Shown: positions 62,331 to 64,000 of the stretch, one piece after another
Layout of the letters: each line of letters starts with the position of its first letter
How positions within the stretch are numbered: the stretch's first letter is position 1
Source: Paramecium sonneborni
Taxonomy: Eukaryota; Ciliophora; Oligohymenophorea; Peniculida; Parameciidae
Direction: 5' to 3'
Assembly (NCBI GenBank): GCA_905182985.1
Contig: CAJJDN010000038.1
Span: forward strand, 572,440-636,439
DNA length: 64,000 bases
The notes under the pieces: model-generated
Seen by the model: the letters and a program-made list of their open reading frames with translations, nothing else
Databases searched by the model: none
Told to the model about the DNA's origin: nothing
Program-made: the position numbers and the translations under genes

Positions 62331-62754
62331 ATTTTTTAATCTCAGCAATAAAACTCAAACTTATCTATATTAATTAACTATTTATTCTTAGAAAAAAATT
62401 AGTATTATCATTATATTTAGTTAAAAAATTGATTAGAATAAGATAATTTTATATAAATTTTAGAATTAAAAAATAAGAATTTTATCTATTTTACCAGACA
62501 AATATAAATAATAGACTATAGAGATTTCTATTTCATAAATGAAATACATTCTTAATTTTATTTATAATGATTATAATTTTTATAATCGAATTTTATTGAA
62601 ATTAAAATTCATAGTAATAGGTGAAGAATCAATTTTATTTTCATTTATTAGACAAGAGTTTATTTTCATTTAGCATCAAATTACTTTTATTTTAATGTTG
62701 AGTATAATTAAATTATATGAACATTAATTAATTTTGATTTTATGTATGAATATA

Positions 62755-64000
62755 TCATATGTTTCTATATCCACATCTTTATGTAGAATTATAATATATT
62801 TAGGGTTGTGAAAATGGATCATTTTTCAAATTAAAATAATTAAAATAATTCTCTTGAACCCTTTACTTTGATATCCATTTTTTATCAACATCCCAAATAA
62901 AAAATAAATATTCATAATAACACTGTTCGACTTCATTGTAACAATAATAATTGTGAAATGTAATTTAAGCAGGAAATTTTTGGCCATTATAATTACAAGC
63001 TTCCATGTTATTAACAGACTTATTGAAAGTGTTTAAAGTAAAGAAATTACTTAAATATTATAAATTTAGATTATTTTCTGAAAAATATAAAGGAATTGGC
63101 AAAAAACCTGTATCCATAGCATAATGGATTAACATGTCAGAATTAATTCCAATTATATTTAAATATAGCTCATTCATAAATCGTTATTAGGTTATAACTT
63201 AATCTCCAATTACTTTAGAAATATAACCAATATATGGTTTATCAATTGTATTTTAAAAATTAAAGAAATCACTTTCTTTCATTACCAAATATTGTGATAA
63301 ATCTAATTTTTTGTGATTTAATTTCTCAAAAGATTTTTTTAGATTTTCACCTCCTCTACTTAAAACTTCAACAACATTTTCAACTGGAGTAAATTACCTC
63401 TGAATTGGATCAAATGTAACAAAAACAAGGTTGCCTTTCTTATCAATTTTATTGATTTTATAATTATAACAATAAAAATCTATATTTAGTTCTCCAAGTT
63501 AATTTTGATGATTATACATGAATAAAAATTATCATTTTGACTTATTCTTTAAAAAGGTGTTTTGGAATTTATAAAGATTTAAACAACAAAAAAAAAGCTT
63601 TTTCTTTTAATGCATTAAATTTCAGTTGATTTTAAAAAAACAAAGCATTATTAATTTTCCTCAAATTTAACATTAATGGATTGGATTTATTTTATAGCTT
63701 TCTAAATCTCATTATTGATTTATCAAGTCATCCAAAAAAAAAAAATTAAACACCATCAATCTTGTAATGGTTATACTCTCTTATAAAGAAAAATCCTCTA
63801 AATTGGTTTGAATATTTTGAACAAAATTCTCTTTTAGAATATTTATTATTTTAAACTTTTAAGTATATTTCTTAAGAATGCTTATCATTATTTAATGATT
63901 TTTTGCTTTCGACAGAGCTTCAATATATTCAAGAATCGATAAACTTTTATTGAAAATAAATGAGGTAAAAAGATTGGGATAATTAATTATTTCTTCAATC
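62755..64000 (-). CDS. Hypothetical protein, 5' end beyond window
   Basis: The 3' part is a solid open frame (62755-63519; 254 codons: DKKGNLVFVTFDPIQRQFTP, DKPYIGYISKVIGDQVITQQ, MEACNYNGQKFPAQITFHNY). Two upstream minus-strand stretches, EIQKAIKQIQSINVKFEENQ (about 63530-63700) and IEEIINYPNLFTSFIFNKSL (63709-64000), look like earlier exons of the same gene, but the junctions near 63520 and 63705 need introns or corrections I could not fix. No signal or known domain; a PAS-like sensor region is conceivable. Confidence 0.45.

Noticed and set aside
62331..62810. Continuation of the plus-strand open frame beyond 62330
   Set aside because: Composition becomes low-complexity and it runs antisense to the well-formed minus-strand gene ending at 62755.

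Overview
The window reads as somatic (macronuclear-type) nuclear DNA of a ciliate, almost certainly a Paramecium. Reading frames stay open only if TAA and TAG are read as glutamine and TGA is the sole stop. The DNA is extremely AT-rich, and almost every gene is split by tiny introns of 19-29 nt with GTA...TAG ends. The gene content includes two trichocyst matrix proteins and a giant Cys-rich surface-antigen-type protein, both Paramecium hallmarks. All products below come from my own hand translation with that code. Intron calls are accepted where they restore frame and family homology.

Layout. 1-2.7 kb: AT-rich, one open frame of doubtful meaning. 2.7-11.0 kb: divergent pair of a GTPBP1/2-like GTPase (-) and a very large soluble-adenylyl-cyclase-type protein (+). 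11.2 kb: a broken initiator-type tRNA-Met. 11.9-20.1 kb: papain-type protease, CHIP-like TPR/U-box E3, a Lys-rich coiled-coil gene, RPB6, a 61-residue protein and eIF3e. This part holds two N gaps flanked by falsely repeated contig ends. 20.2-31.5 kb: Cache-domain membrane sensor, hypothetical protein, NT-C2/coiled-coil protein, a 1675-residue Cys-rich surface protein, a disrupted gene and a CRC (tesmin/LIN54) protein. 31.7-35.7 kb: tRNA-Met, B-box/WD40 protein, mL45/Tim44-like protein and a frame-broken gene. 35.7-42.6 kb: two hypotheticals, two tandem trichocyst matrix protein genes, an ABCG half-transporter and a small coiled-coil protein. 42.6-54.9 kb: HAD phosphatase, coiled-coil protein, DnaJ protein, MORN protein, hypothetical, SF-assemblin, a docking-complex-like coiled-coil protein, an MFS carrier and a 917-residue coiled-coil protein. 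54.9-64 kb: sparse, with one solid hypothetical gene, one multi-pass membrane protein, several decayed frames and a gene running off the right edge.

How the genes work together: there is no operon-like pathway. Several products belong to ciliate cell architecture (trichocysts, SF-assemblin fibres, probable axonemal coiled-coil proteins, MORN protein). Others are housekeeping (RPB6, eIF3e, mitoribosomal protein). Packing is extreme: neighbouring start codons 11-15 nt apart, an 8-nt tandem gap and a 4-nt stop/start overlap. I found no CRISPR array, intact transposon, rRNA or clearly novel defence-type system. The most noteworthy items are the adenylyl cyclase with PH-like and SH3-like domains, the ultra-compact gene junctions, the odd tRNA-Met genes and the assembly redundancy.
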